A stretch of DNA of 64,000 nucleotides from CAVXHQ01 sp963761735 (GTDB lineage: Bacteria > Pseudomonadota > Alphaproteobacteria > Rhodobacterales > Rhodobacteraceae): NCBI GenBank assembly GCA_963761735.1, contig CAVXHQ010000003.1, forward strand, positions 868,001 through 932,000, written 5' to 3'. A program made the translations under genes and the position numbers. Position 1 is the stretch's first letter; each line of letters starts with the position of its first letter. A model generated the notes under the pieces. It made no database searches and was not told the origin of the DNA. It was given only the letters and a program-made list of their open reading frames with translations. Shown here piece by piece: positions 1 through 8,410 of the stretch.

Positions 1-104
1 GCTCGCAGACACGCTCGCTCGCATCCCGGACTACAAGATCACCCGCGTCGATGACTTCCTACCGTGGAAAATGGCGGAGTAGAGCGGTCAGGCCGGACGC
101 TTAC
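1..104 (+). mobile_element. Right end of an IS66-family insertion sequence (partial)
   Basis: The transposase tail is followed by ggtcaggccggacgcttac, ending at 104. Its reverse complement begins GTAAGCGTCC, the typical start of IS66-family terminal inverted repeats. The next eight bases, ttttcggc at 105-112, would be the target duplication. The left end lies outside the window, so the duplication cannot be confirmed. Confidence 0.6.
2..82 (+). CDS. IS66-family transposase, C-terminal end (partial)
   Basis: An open frame enters from the left edge and stops with TAG at 80-82, giving 26 residues that end in DDFLPWKMAE. IS66 transposases commonly finish with a short C-terminal domain ending in a (I/V)DELLPW-type motif, which this resembles. 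A sequence whose reverse complement starts GTAAGCG lies about 20 bp downstream, as expected for an IS66 right end. Only the tail of the protein is visible, so the subgroup and the integrity of the rest of the element cannot be judged. Confidence 0.6.
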   Translation, partial: LADTLARIPDYKITRVDDFLPWKMAE

Positions 105-214
105 TTTTCGGCGACGGCCACTCCGTTTTGAAGGGCGCGCCCGATACCGTCGCGGTCGTTGGTCAGTTCCGCCATCATGTCCTGAATGTTCTGGATCCGG
201 GCACGCTCTGGCAT
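105..214 (-). pseudogene. Possible ORF cut by the IS66 insertion
   Basis: Reading leftward from an ATG at 214-212, the minus strand is open to the IS boundary and encodes about 36 residues beginning MPERARIQNIQDMM and ending near VAVAE. Codon usage looks coding. An in-frame TTG lies seven codons upstream. It sits just downstream of the RNA methyltransferase gene on the same strand, so it may be the next operon gene, truncated by the element. No family is recognised and there is no clear Shine-Dalgarno sequence. Confidence 0.3.
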
Positions 215-259
215 CTGTACGGCCCGACGCGGCAAGCCCGATGCGTTCGGCGGCGCCAC

Positions 260-1462
260 TTACCGAAGCGAGAATCGCGCCGCCATTTCCACGTGCGCGG
301 CCCAGCGGAACTGGTCCACCGGCGTCACCGTACCCATCGCGTATCCCGCCGCGATCAGTGTCCGGGCATCTCGCGCGAACGTTACGGGATTGCACGATAT
401 CATCGCCACCACCGGCACACGGGCCTCTGCGATCCGGGCGATCTGCGCCTCCGCGCCCTGACGCGGCGGGTCGATGACCACGGCGTCGAATTTCGCCAAC
501 TCGTCGGGCAATATCGGGCGCCGGTACAGATCCTGCGTGCGCGCCTCGACCCTGTGCAGGCCCGGCGTACCGCGCCATGCCCTGCTGACCGCCGCACTCA
601 TCGCGCTCGCGTCCTCGACGGCGAGCACCTCGGCCCGTTCCGCCAGCGGCAGGGTGAAGGTGCCGCAGCCGGAGAACAGATCCACGATTCGCCGGGCATC
701 GCCGACCATCTTTGCCACCAGCGCCACGAGAGTTTCGGCGCCATGTGCCGTCGCCTGCAGGAACGCGCCGGGTGGTGGGACGACATGGGCACGGCCCATC
801 TGTTGCAACGGCTCGTGACGGATGGCGATGAACTCGTCCCGCCAGGTCAGCCGGGCGAGGCTGTGCGCCTCGGCCACGGCCGCAAGCTCGATCCGCAGCG
901 CGCCGGTCAGTTCTCGTGGATGATCGATCAGGATATCGGGTTCGGCAAGGCTCTGCGTCACCGTAAAAGTGGCCTCGTCGCTGCGCGAACAGATCCGCCG
1001 GGTCAGGTCGTCGAGCGCCGGGAACGTCGCCACAAGAGCGGGGGTGAGAACCCGGCAGTCGGGCACGGCAACAAGGGTGTCCGAGGCGCGCGTGTGAAAA
1101 CCGACCATTGCGCCCTTCTTCGTGCGCCGCCCGGTCAGCTTCGCCCGCCGGCGCGATTGCGGCGGCGAGGTGTGGATCGGGCCCACCTCGCCCTCGATCC
1201 CCTGCCCGATCAGCGCCTGCCGCACGATGCCGCGCTTCCACTCCGCGACCAGCGCGTCGGAACCATGCTGGACGGCGCAGCCTCCGCAGGTTTTGAAATG
1301 GCGACAGGGCGGCGTGACGCGATCATTCGACGGCACGAGGATGCGCGGCGGGTCGCCGGGCGAGATCTGCTCGCCGGGCAGGGTCCGGACGTGGAGCGAT
1401 CCGTCCGCCGCGCGCCCGAGGCCCGCCATGGTCAACGTCTCGATGGTGAGCCGGTCAGACAC
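260..1462 (-). CDS. Class I SAM-dependent RNA m5U methyltransferase (TrmA/RlmD family)
   Basis: Predicted to methylate C5 of a uridine in rRNA or tRNA in the cytoplasm, using SAM. Four cysteines at about residues 53, 59, 62 and 136 match the 4Fe-4S site of RlmD-type enzymes. The Rossmann motif LFSGCGTF is near residue 261, DPPRQG near 330, and the catalytic cysteine is in ISCNP near 356. At 400 aa it is slightly shorter than E. coli RlmD, with a minimal N-terminal TRAM-like region. Start is GTG; the preceding ABC gene's TAG overlaps it by one base (TAGTG), implying translational coupling. It is the last gene of a four-gene minus-strand run. Which uridine is modified cannot be told from sequence. 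Confidence 0.85.
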   Translation of the reverse strand: MSDRLTIETLTMAGLGRAADGSLHVRTLPGEQISPGDPPRILVPSNDRVTPPCRHFKTCGGCAVQHGSDALVAEWKRGIVRQALIGQGIEGEVGPIHTSPPQSRRRAKLTGRRTKKGAMVGFHTRASDTLVAVPDCRVLTPALVATFPALDDLTRRICSRSDEATFTVTQSLAEPDILIDHPRELTGALRIELAAVAEAHSLARLTWRDEFIAIRHEPLQQMGRAHVVPPPGAFLQATAHGAETLVALVAKMVGDARRIVDLFSGCGTFTLPLAERAEVLAVEDASAMSAAVSRAWRGTPGLHRVEARTQDLYRRPILPDELAKFDAVVIDPPRQGAEAQIARIAEARVPVVAMISCNPVTFARDARTLIAAGYAMGTVTPVDQFRWAAHVEMAARFSLR

Positions 1463-3345
1463 TATTCCGCCGCGTCCCGCACATTGATGAACCCGCCCGA
1501 CTGCCGCGTCCAGTACCGGGCATACAGACCGTCGCGGGCCAGCAGTTCGGTATGGGTGCCGTCCTCGACAATATGGCCTTTGTCGATCACGACGATCCGG
1601 TCCATCGACGCGATGGTGCTCAGCCGGTGGGCAATCGCCATCACGGTCTTGCCTTTCATCGCCACCTCTAGAGCCTCCTGGATCGACGCTTCGACCTCGC
1701 TGTCCAGCGCGCTCGTCGCCTCGTCGAGTATCAGGATCGGTGCGTCCTTTAGCAAGGTCCTCGCCAGCGCGATACGCTGCCGCTGACCGCCCGACAGTTT
1801 GACACCACGTTCGCCCAGAAACGCGCCATATCCCGCGCGCCCGTTGAAATCCCGCAGCTTGAGGATGAAATCGTGCGCCTCGGCACGGCGGGCGGCGTCC
1901 TCTACCTCGGCCTGTGTCGCATCCGGACGTCCGTACAGGATGTTCGAGAGTGCTGTCCGGTTGAACATCGCCGTCTCTTGCGTGACCATTCCGATCTGGT
2001 GGCGCAGGCTCTCTTGGGTGACATCGCGAATGTCCTGTCCGTCGATCCGCACGGCGCCTTCTTCGACGTCCGAGAGGCGCAACAGTGTCGAAACCAGCGT
2101 CGTTTTCCCCGCACCCGAGGCGCCGACGATGCCGATCCGCTCACCGGGGGCAATCGTCAGGCTCAGGTTCTGGATACCGCCTTCGTCCTGCCCGTAGGCA
2201 AAGGTGACGTGGTCGAAAACCACCTCGCCGCGTGGCACCACAAGATCCGTCGCGGCCTCGGCATTCACAAGGCCATGCGGCGGCGTCAGGGTGGCCATGC
2301 CGTCCTCCACCTCGCCGACGTGGGCGTACATGCCCATCAGGGTGAAACTGACCCAGCCGGTCATCTGGGCAATCCGCAGGCTGACGGTGCCCGCCGCGGC
2401 AATATCGCCCGCCGTGGCCTGTCCGACGGTCCACAACCACAGCGTGCCGCCCACCATCAGGATCGGCAGCACTCCCGCGAACGTCATAAGCGAAAAGCGG
2501 AACATCGCGTTGAGCCAGCCGACGTCCCGGGCACGGTGGCGAAACGCATCCATCGCCTGGAGGGCCGCCACATCCTCATGGTTGGCGTGGGCGAAGAGTT
2601 TAACGGTCTTGATGTTGGTGATCGTGTCCACGATCTGCCCCGTCAGGTTCGATCGGGCGTTGGCGCGCGCCCGTGCGCGTTTGCGGATGCGCGGCAGGAA
2701 ATACCGGATCAGGAAATAGTACCCGACGCACCACACCGCAAACCCCGCCGCGATCCGCGCGTCGATCAGGAACAGTAACGCGAGCGATCCCACCAGCGAG
2801 GCCAGTGCGTAGCAGATCGTGTTGATGAACTCCGACGCGATCTCGGTCACGCCCGCCGACACCTGCATCTGTTTTTGCGCAATGCGTCCGGCAAAATCGT
2901 TGTCAAAGAACCGGACGGCATGGCCCATCGTCCAACGGTGCAGCTTCGACAGAACCAGGGGCGCCAGATTGGGCTGCAGGACGACCGCGCTGCACAGGGC
3001 CGACACGCCAAGCGCCAGCGGCCGGGCAAACAGCAACAGACCCACCGCCGCGACGATAAGCCCGATGTTGTCGGACCAGAACGCAACGCCGACGGTGCCC
3101 TGCGCCGCGTCGACGACCCAGCCAAGGATCATCGCGGCAAGAACCTCGGCCACGCCCGCGGTTGCGGACACAAGACCCGCCACGGCGAGAAAGCGCCAGG
3201 ATCCCTGAAGGCTCCACCGAAAAAACGCCCCAAGCGTGCTGGGCGGCGGACCGCCTGCGGGGCGGAACGGATCGATCAGGCGGTCCGTCAACATCGGTGT
3301 GGTCTGCGCGCCCGTGGCTGGCGCCGGCTCTGTCATGCTGCTCAC
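1462..3345 (-). CDS. ABC exporter, fused permease and ATPase (third of three)
   Basis: A 627-aa inner-membrane exporter half-transporter. The N-terminal transmembrane domain (about residues 45-345) has roughly six hydrophobic segments. The nucleotide-binding domain follows, with Walker A GASGAGKT near 408, signature LSGGQ near 517, Walker B with catalytic Glu (LILDEATSALD) near 538 and the switch histidine in AHRLST near 572. All catalytic motifs are intact, so a homodimer is possible. GTG start; the first bases overlap the TGA of the upstream paralogue (GTGA). An ATG three codons in is an alternative. The protein shares the C-terminal RQSGGFI motif with the two neighbouring exporters, which points to tandem duplication. 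Substrate unknown. Confidence 0.85.
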   Translation of the reverse strand: MSSMTEPAPATGAQTTPMLTDRLIDPFRPAGGPPPSTLGAFFRWSLQGSWRFLAVAGLVSATAGVAEVLAAMILGWVVDAAQGTVGVAFWSDNIGLIVAAVGLLLFARPLALGVSALCSAVVLQPNLAPLVLSKLHRWTMGHAVRFFDNDFAGRIAQKQMQVSAGVTEIASEFINTICYALASLVGSLALLFLIDARIAAGFAVWCVGYYFLIRYFLPRIRKRARARANARSNLTGQIVDTITNIKTVKLFAHANHEDVAALQAMDAFRHRARDVGWLNAMFRFSLMTFAGVLPILMVGGTLWLWTVGQATAGDIAAAGTVSLRIAQMTGWVSFTLMGMYAHVGEVEDGMATLTPPHGLVNAEAATDLVVPRGEVVFDHVTFAYGQDEGGIQNLSLTIAPGERIGIVGASGAGKTTLVSTLLRLSDVEEGAVRIDGQDIRDVTQESLRHQIGMVTQETAMFNRTALSNILYGRPDATQAEVEDAARRAEAHDFILKLRDFNGRAGYGAFLGERGVKLSGGQRQRIALARTLLKDAPILILDEATSALDSEVEASIQEALEVAMKGKTVMAIAHRLSTIASMDRIVVIDKGHIVEDGTHTELLARDGLYARYWTRQSGGFINVRDAAE

Positions 3346-5213
3346 GTCGTGGCCTCGTTTCCTGCGGGATCAAGCCCGATGAACCCGCCGGACTGCCGTT
3401 CCCAGAACCGGGCATAAAGGCCGCGATTGCCAAGCAGGCTGTCGTGGGTGCCGTCCTCGACAATCGTGCCGCCGGACATGACGATGATACGGTCCATGCG
3501 GGCGATTGTCGACAACCGGTGCGCAATGGCGATCACCGTCTTGCCGTCCATCATCCCATACAGCGTCGACTGGATCGCCGCCTCTATCTCGCTATCTAGG
3601 GCGCTCGTCGCCTCGTCCAAGAGCAATAGCGGCGCGTCTTTCAGGATTACGCGGGCCAGGGCCACCCGCTGCCGTTGGCCGCCCGACAGTTTGATCCCCC
3701 GTTCGCCCACCTGCGCGTCATAGCCCGTCCGTCCTTTGGGATCCTGAAGCTTCAGGATAAATTCATGCGCCTCGGCCTTTTGCGCCGCCGCGACAACCTG
3801 ATCCTCGGTCGCATCGGGGCGTCCGTACAAAAGGTTGTCTCGGACCGACCGGTGCAACAGCGAACTGTCCTGCGTGACCATCCCGATTGCGCCGCGCAGG
3901 CTGTCCTGCGTGACCCCGGCGATATCCTGCCCGTCGATCCGGATTGTGCCCTGTTCGACATCCCGAAACCGCAGGATAAGGTTGAGCAGAGACGATTTTC
4001 CGGCCCCGGACGGTCCGACGAGGCCGATCCGCTGGCCGCCCGGAATCGTCAGGTCGATATTGTCGAGACCACCGCTGTCCCGTCCATAATGGTGTGACAC
4101 GTCGTGGAACGTTATCGCGCCTTTGCCGACGTTCAGCGCGGGCGCTTGGGGGGCATCGGTTACACTCTGTGGCACGGCGATGGACAAGAGGCCCTCCCGG
4201 ATCGTGCCGAAATGTTCGAACACCCGCACCGACATCCACATCAGAAACATCGTGAACGTGTTGAGCCGCATCGTGATCGCAATCGCCGCGGCCACATCGC
4301 CGATGCTGAGGCCCCCCACCGTCCAGATCCACAGCGCGGGGCCGATTACACACAGCATCGCGGCGGAATTGAACGCCGTGACGGCCCCTTCCTGCTTGGC
4401 AAAAGCGCGCATGAGATTGCCGAACCGCACCCGATGCCGCCGCATGGCGTGGCGGGCATAGGCCTCTTCCCGTTTGCCGTGGGCGAACAGTTTCACCGTC
4501 TCGATATTGGTATAGGCATCCACCACGCGCCCGGTGACGAGGCTGTTCCGGTGGCTGAGCTTCTCGGCAATGCGCCCCGTTTTCGGGGCGATCCACAGGA
4601 TGAACCCGGTGAACGCGACGATCCACAGCGCGAGAGGCAGCGCGATCCGCCAATCCATCGCAAACAGCAGGAACAGGGTCGCAATCGCAAAGGCGAGCGC
4701 ACTCCAGAATGCCTGAAACAGGATGAACGCGGTGTCTTCGGTCGACACCCCCGTGCTCATGACGCGGTTCGACAGACGGCCCGCGAAATCGCTTTGAAAA
4801 AACCCGACAGGTTGCCCGAGAAGTTGCAGGTGCGCGCGCCAGCGGGTTTGCGCGATCATATTGGTCGAGATGCCCGAAAAGTTCACCATTCCGGCGCCCA
4901 GAACCGCAAAGGGCCGCAGCAGGATGAACACGACGATCGCCAAAACGATCTCGGCCCAGTTGCTGGCCCAGAACCCATCGGGCCCGGCGGACATTAGGTC
5001 TACCAGGCGGCCGGCGTACCAGATCAGGCCGAGCTCAAGCAGCGCCGTGACGATGCCCAACGCGGCCGCGATCCACATCACGGTCTTGAACGGGCGCAGG
5101 TGATCGAGGACGAACCGTGCGGGCGATTTGCTCGGCGTCGTGCGCGCATGGGGCGCAAACGGATCGACGAGGCCTTCTATCCGGGCGAAAAGAGAGTCTA
5201 TCGTGGCGCGCAT
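3342..5213 (-). CDS. ABC exporter, fused permease and ATPase (second of three)
   Basis: A 623-aa type IV ABC exporter subunit. The membrane domain begins near residue 40, after a cytoplasmic stretch containing LVDPFAPH. The ATPase domain carries Walker A GPSGAGKSS near residue 400, LSGGQRQR, Walker B LLLLDEATSALD with its glutamate, and AHRLST. It ends with a RQSGGFIG motif shared with both neighbours. Its stop overlaps the next gene's GTG, and only three bases separate it from the upstream exporter's stop, so the three are almost certainly co-transcribed. No substrate-specific feature is visible. It may work as a homodimer or pair with an adjacent paralogue. Confidence 0.85.
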   Translation of the reverse strand: MRATIDSLFARIEGLVDPFAPHARTTPSKSPARFVLDHLRPFKTVMWIAAALGIVTALLELGLIWYAGRLVDLMSAGPDGFWASNWAEIVLAIVVFILLRPFAVLGAGMVNFSGISTNMIAQTRWRAHLQLLGQPVGFFQSDFAGRLSNRVMSTGVSTEDTAFILFQAFWSALAFAIATLFLLFAMDWRIALPLALWIVAFTGFILWIAPKTGRIAEKLSHRNSLVTGRVVDAYTNIETVKLFAHGKREEAYARHAMRRHRVRFGNLMRAFAKQEGAVTAFNSAAMLCVIGPALWIWTVGGLSIGDVAAAIAITMRLNTFTMFLMWMSVRVFEHFGTIREGLLSIAVPQSVTDAPQAPALNVGKGAITFHDVSHHYGRDSGGLDNIDLTIPGGQRIGLVGPSGAGKSSLLNLILRFRDVEQGTIRIDGQDIAGVTQDSLRGAIGMVTQDSSLLHRSVRDNLLYGRPDATEDQVVAAAQKAEAHEFILKLQDPKGRTGYDAQVGERGIKLSGGQRQRVALARVILKDAPLLLLDEATSALDSEIEAAIQSTLYGMMDGKTVIAIAHRLSTIARMDRIIVMSGGTIVEDGTHDSLLGNRGLYARFWERQSGGFIGLDPAGNEATT

Positions 5214-5216
5214 CGT

Positions 5217-7061
5217 CTATCCCTCCTCGGTTTCCGTGCCGATGAACCCGCCGGACTGGCGCGTCCAGTAACGGGCATAGATGCCGTCCTGCGCCAGCAG
5301 TTCAGCGTGACTGCCATCCTCGACGATGCGGCCCTTTTCCATCACGATGATCCGGTCCATCGCCGCAATCGTGCTGAGCCGGTGCGCAATCGCGATCACC
5401 GTCTTGCCGTCCATCATGCCTGACAGTGTCGACTGGATCGCCGCTTCGACCTCGCTGTCGAGCGCGCTCGTCGCCTCGTCCAGGACGAGGATCGGCGCGT
5501 CCTTGAGGATAACGCGGGCAAGCGCAATCCGCTGCCGCTGACCGCCGGACAGTTTGACACCCCGCTCCCCGACGCGGGCGGCATAGCCGGGCAGGCCTTC
5601 GTTATCCTCAAGATCACCGATGAACGCATGGGCCTCGGCCTTGGCGGCGGCGGCGATCATGTCGGCTTCACTGGCATCGGGACGACCGTACAGGATATTC
5701 TCTCGCACCGACCGGTGCAGCAGCGATGCGTCCTGCGATACCATGCCGATACCCTGCCGCAGACTATCCTGCGTCACCGTGCCAATATCCTGACCGTCGA
5801 TCTCGATCCGTCCCGTCTCGGCGTCGTAAAACCGCAAAAGCAGCTTTACGAGGGTCGATTTTCCAGCCCCCGACGCACCGATCAGGCCGACTTTCTGGCC
5901 CGCTGGAATGACAAGGTCGATCCGGTCCAGCCCGCCAGAGGTCTTGCCATAGTGATGGCTAAGGCCCCGGATCGCAATTTCGCCGGCGCCGATGGCCAGT
6001 GGGCGCGCACCGGGCCGGTCGACCAGTGCGACCGGCTGGGCAATTGTCTCCATCCCCTCGGACACAACGCCCAGTTCGCGGAAGAAATTCGAGATTGCCC
6101 ACATGATCCAGCCCGACATCGCGTTGAGCCGCAGGGTCAGAGCCGTCGCCGCCGCGACCAGACCGACGCTTGCGCCCACATGCATCCAGAGCCAGATCGC
6201 ATAGCCGACGACACCGACGATCAGGATACCATTGAGCAGCATCAGACCGGCATCCATGATGGAATAGAGCCGCATTTCCGCCTGCAACGTCGTCCGGGTA
6301 TCCTCGATGGCCTCGCGGGCGTATTCGATCTCGCGGTCGTGGTGGGCGAACATCTTGACCGCGTGGATGTTGGTATAGCTGTCGACGACGCGGCCGGTCA
6401 CGGCACTGCGCGCGTTCGACGCCGCCTCGGACGCGGGGCCGATCCGGCGGATGACCCAGCGCAGCAGGATGAGATACGGAACGAGCCACATCAGCATCGG
6501 CAACAATAGCCGAGGATCGGCCTCGCCCAGCAGGAACGCGGCTCCGATGAGATAGGCGATGGCAAATGCAATGGCGTCGAACAGCTGAAACACGACCTCG
6601 CCCGCAGCAGGCGGCGTCTGCATGATCCGGTTGGCGATACGGCCCGCGAAATCGTTCTCGAACCAGCCCACAGACTGCCGAAGGACATGACGATGCGCCC
6701 GCCAGCGGACGAGCGTGCCGAAATTCGGCAGGATAGCGTTGTTCAGCAGGGCGACCTGAAGGATGTGGATCGCGGGCCGGACCGTCAGGATCAATACGGC
6801 AACAAGGATCAGCTCGCTCCCGTTTTCCGCCCAGACATCCGTCGGCGCGCCAGAGCCGAGCATATCCACCAGCCGTCCCATATAGGCGATCAGCCAGATT
6901 TCGACGCCGGCAATGACGATGGACGCAACGCCGGTTGCCGCGAAAACGCGGTGGAACGGCCGCGCATATTCGCGCAGAAACGGGAACAGCGCCCGGGGCG
7001 GCGTGTCGGTTTGCGGATAGTCAATATAGGGATCGACGAGGTTTTCGAAGAAACGGAACAT
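5217..7061 (-). CDS. ABC exporter, fused permease and ATPase (first of three)
   Basis: First exporter gene of the minus-strand operon, 614 aa from ATG at 7061. This start (MFRFFENLVDPY) has GGGAG seven bases upstream and is preferred to an in-frame TTG 21 bases earlier. The membrane domain spans about residues 45-330. The ATPase domain has Walker A GASGAGKST, LSGGQRQR, Walker B LVLDEATSALD and AHRLST. NBD stretches such as SGMMDGKTVIAIAHRL are nearly identical to the second exporter, supporting paralogous duplication. A short leader ORF and a palindrome lie upstream (7146-7224). Confidence 0.85.
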   Translation of the reverse strand: MFRFFENLVDPYIDYPQTDTPPRALFPFLREYARPFHRVFAATGVASIVIAGVEIWLIAYMGRLVDMLGSGAPTDVWAENGSELILVAVLILTVRPAIHILQVALLNNAILPNFGTLVRWRAHRHVLRQSVGWFENDFAGRIANRIMQTPPAAGEVVFQLFDAIAFAIAYLIGAAFLLGEADPRLLLPMLMWLVPYLILLRWVIRRIGPASEAASNARSAVTGRVVDSYTNIHAVKMFAHHDREIEYAREAIEDTRTTLQAEMRLYSIMDAGLMLLNGILIVGVVGYAIWLWMHVGASVGLVAAATALTLRLNAMSGWIMWAISNFFRELGVVSEGMETIAQPVALVDRPGARPLAIGAGEIAIRGLSHHYGKTSGGLDRIDLVIPAGQKVGLIGASGAGKSTLVKLLLRFYDAETGRIEIDGQDIGTVTQDSLRQGIGMVSQDASLLHRSVRENILYGRPDASEADMIAAAAKAEAHAFIGDLEDNEGLPGYAARVGERGVKLSGGQRQRIALARVILKDAPILVLDEATSALDSEVEAAIQSTLSGMMDGKTVIAIAHRLSTIAAMDRIIVMEKGRIVEDGSHAELLAQDGIYARYWTRQSGGFIGTETEEG

Positions 7062-7145
7062 GAGCGTGCTCCCGAAGGGCAATGGCGTAACGGTGATGAA
7101 GGGCGGATCGCGGGTGCGGACCGTCCATAATTGAGATCGGCCCGG

Positions 7146-7178
7146 TCAGGTTTGACGGAGATGGATCTCAAATTTCAT
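7146..7178 (-). CDS. Possible 10-residue leader peptide upstream of the ABC exporter operon
   Basis: ATG at 7178-7176 is preceded by AGGAGT with seven-base spacing, one of the best ribosome-binding sites in the region. It opens a frame of only ten codons (MKFEIHLRQT) ending in TGA at 7148-7146, about 85 nt before the first exporter. It could be a regulatory upstream ORF or a vestigial start. Nothing in the peptide suggests a specific attenuation mechanism. Confidence 0.3.
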   Translation of the reverse strand: MKFEIHLRQT

Positions 7179-7212
7179 CGTGTTACTCCTCATGTTCTGA
7201 GGCGGGGATAGC

Positions 7213-7224
7213 GCAAGATCTTGC
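7213..7224. promoter_or_regulatory. 12-bp perfect palindrome, candidate operator for the ABC operon
   Basis: GCAAGATCTTGC is a perfect inverted repeat between cca and the exporter operon, upstream of the leader ATG. Its position fits a dimeric repressor site near the operon promoter. No cognate regulator gene is adjacent. Confidence 0.35.
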
Positions 7225-7255
7225 ACCTGTCACCCCCTTTGACCTGGTCCCCCGT

Positions 7256-8410
7256 TCAATCGCGCAACAGATCATCCCGCGTCAGCGCAAAGCCGGAGGC
7301 AACCCAACGCGCCTCGATGTCCCGTAACCGAGCACCAAGCGCCGGACCCTGAAGTGCCGGCATCAGGTCATGGGCCGACACAGGGAGACTCTGTTGCGCC
7401 CCGAAATGTGCCAAATCCAAATCGGCCTGCAGCAGTTCCCTTTCGGAGGCGGCGGCGCGCAGGGCGAGAATATCGACGGCATTCTGACGCCCCCGCCGGT
7501 AGCCAAGCTCGGCGGGCGGCACGATCCCCTCGAGACCATCTCGCAAGATCGCCAGCCGATCCGCCTCGGCCCTGCTGAGCCGAAGCGACTGCGCCACATC
7601 GTCTACGCCCAGCGCCGCAAGACGGCGAAGCCAATCGGGTGTGAGGGACGCAGCCTGCTCGACATGGACCAGAACGGTCAGCAGGCCGGTCATCGCCCCC
7701 GGAAGAATCCGCAACAGCACCCCGCTGGCACGCATCGCGGCCATGGCGGGCGCCGGGTCCTGTGCAGACAGCAGTTTGCGCATCTCGGCACCGATCCGTT
7801 CCGCAGAGACGCGTCCAAGACCGTCAAGCCCGCCCGCACAGGCGGCAAGCCCCTCGGCGTCGATGCCACCGGTGACATCACCGTAGACGGCATAGAACCG
7901 GAAAAACCGCAGGATGCGCAAATAGTCTTCGGCAATGCGGGCATTCGCGTCACCGATGAACCTGACATGGCGCGCTTTCAGATCGGGCAGGCCACCAAGC
8001 GGGTCGATTACCATACCATTTACGTCGGCATAGAGCGCGTTCATCGTAAAATCGCGGCGGGCGGCGTCCTGCGCGATATCGGTGGAAAACGCGACGGTGG
8101 CGTGGCGGCCGTCCGTGGCGACATCGCGGCGAAACGTCGTAACTTCGTAGGCGGTGCCCTGCACCACAAGCGTGACGGTCCCATGGTCGATGCCCGTGGG
8201 AATGCACTTTATATCGGTGCCTCGGGCCAGAACGGTGACTGTATCAGGGTCTGCGTCGGTCGCGATGTCGATATCCGTCGCTGCCTCGTCAAGCAGAGCA
8301 TTGCGCACGCAGCCGCCGACGAAAAACGCCTGATGACCGGCATCGGTCAGCATACTCATAACCTGCACAGCACCCGGAGCGACCAGCCAGGGCGCTGTGA
8401 TCCCGGTCAT
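7256..8410 (-). CDS. cca: CCA tRNA nucleotidyltransferase / poly(A) polymerase-type enzyme
   Basis: Adds or repairs the CCA end of tRNAs using CTP and ATP. The 384-aa product has the class II nucleotidyltransferase head near residues 24-45: FFVGGCVRNALL followed by DIDIATDADP, which holds the metal-binding DxD. RRDFTMNALY, characteristic of the family, is near residue 105, followed by an RNA-binding domain (EDYLRILRFFRFYA). Start ATG at 8410 overlaps the NUDIX gene's TGA (ATGA), making translational coupling likely. A longer frame upstream is noise overlapping the NUDIX gene. Class II sequences do not by themselves separate CCA-adding enzymes from poly(A) polymerases, but the size and a single-copy genomic setting favour the tRNA enzyme. 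Confidence 0.85.
   Translation of the reverse strand: MTGITAPWLVAPGAVQVMSMLTDAGHQAFFVGGCVRNALLDEAATDIDIATDADPDTVTVLARGTDIKCIPTGIDHGTVTLVVQGTAYEVTTFRRDVATDGRHATVAFSTDIAQDAARRDFTMNALYADVNGMVIDPLGGLPDLKARHVRFIGDANARIAEDYLRILRFFRFYAVYGDVTGGIDAEGLAACAGGLDGLGRVSAERIGAEMRKLLSAQDPAPAMAAMRASGVLLRILPGAMTGLLTVLVHVEQAASLTPDWLRRLAALGVDDVAQSLRLSRAEADRLAILRDGLEGIVPPAELGYRRGRQNAVDILALRAAASERELLQADLDLAHFGAQQSLPVSAHDLMPALQGPALGARLRDIEARWVASGFALTRDDLLRD

Noticed and set aside
39..1241. Long minus-strand frame over the methyltransferase region
   Set aside because: It overlaps the methyltransferase gene in a different frame, is very rich in Arg/Gly/Ala and has no recognisable motif; it is a GC-rich shadow.
1462..7061. 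Secondary-metabolite or toxin-export gene cluster around the three exporters
   Set aside because: No biosynthetic, precursor-peptide or peptidase-domain gene is adjacent; the neighbours are tRNA/rRNA enzymes.
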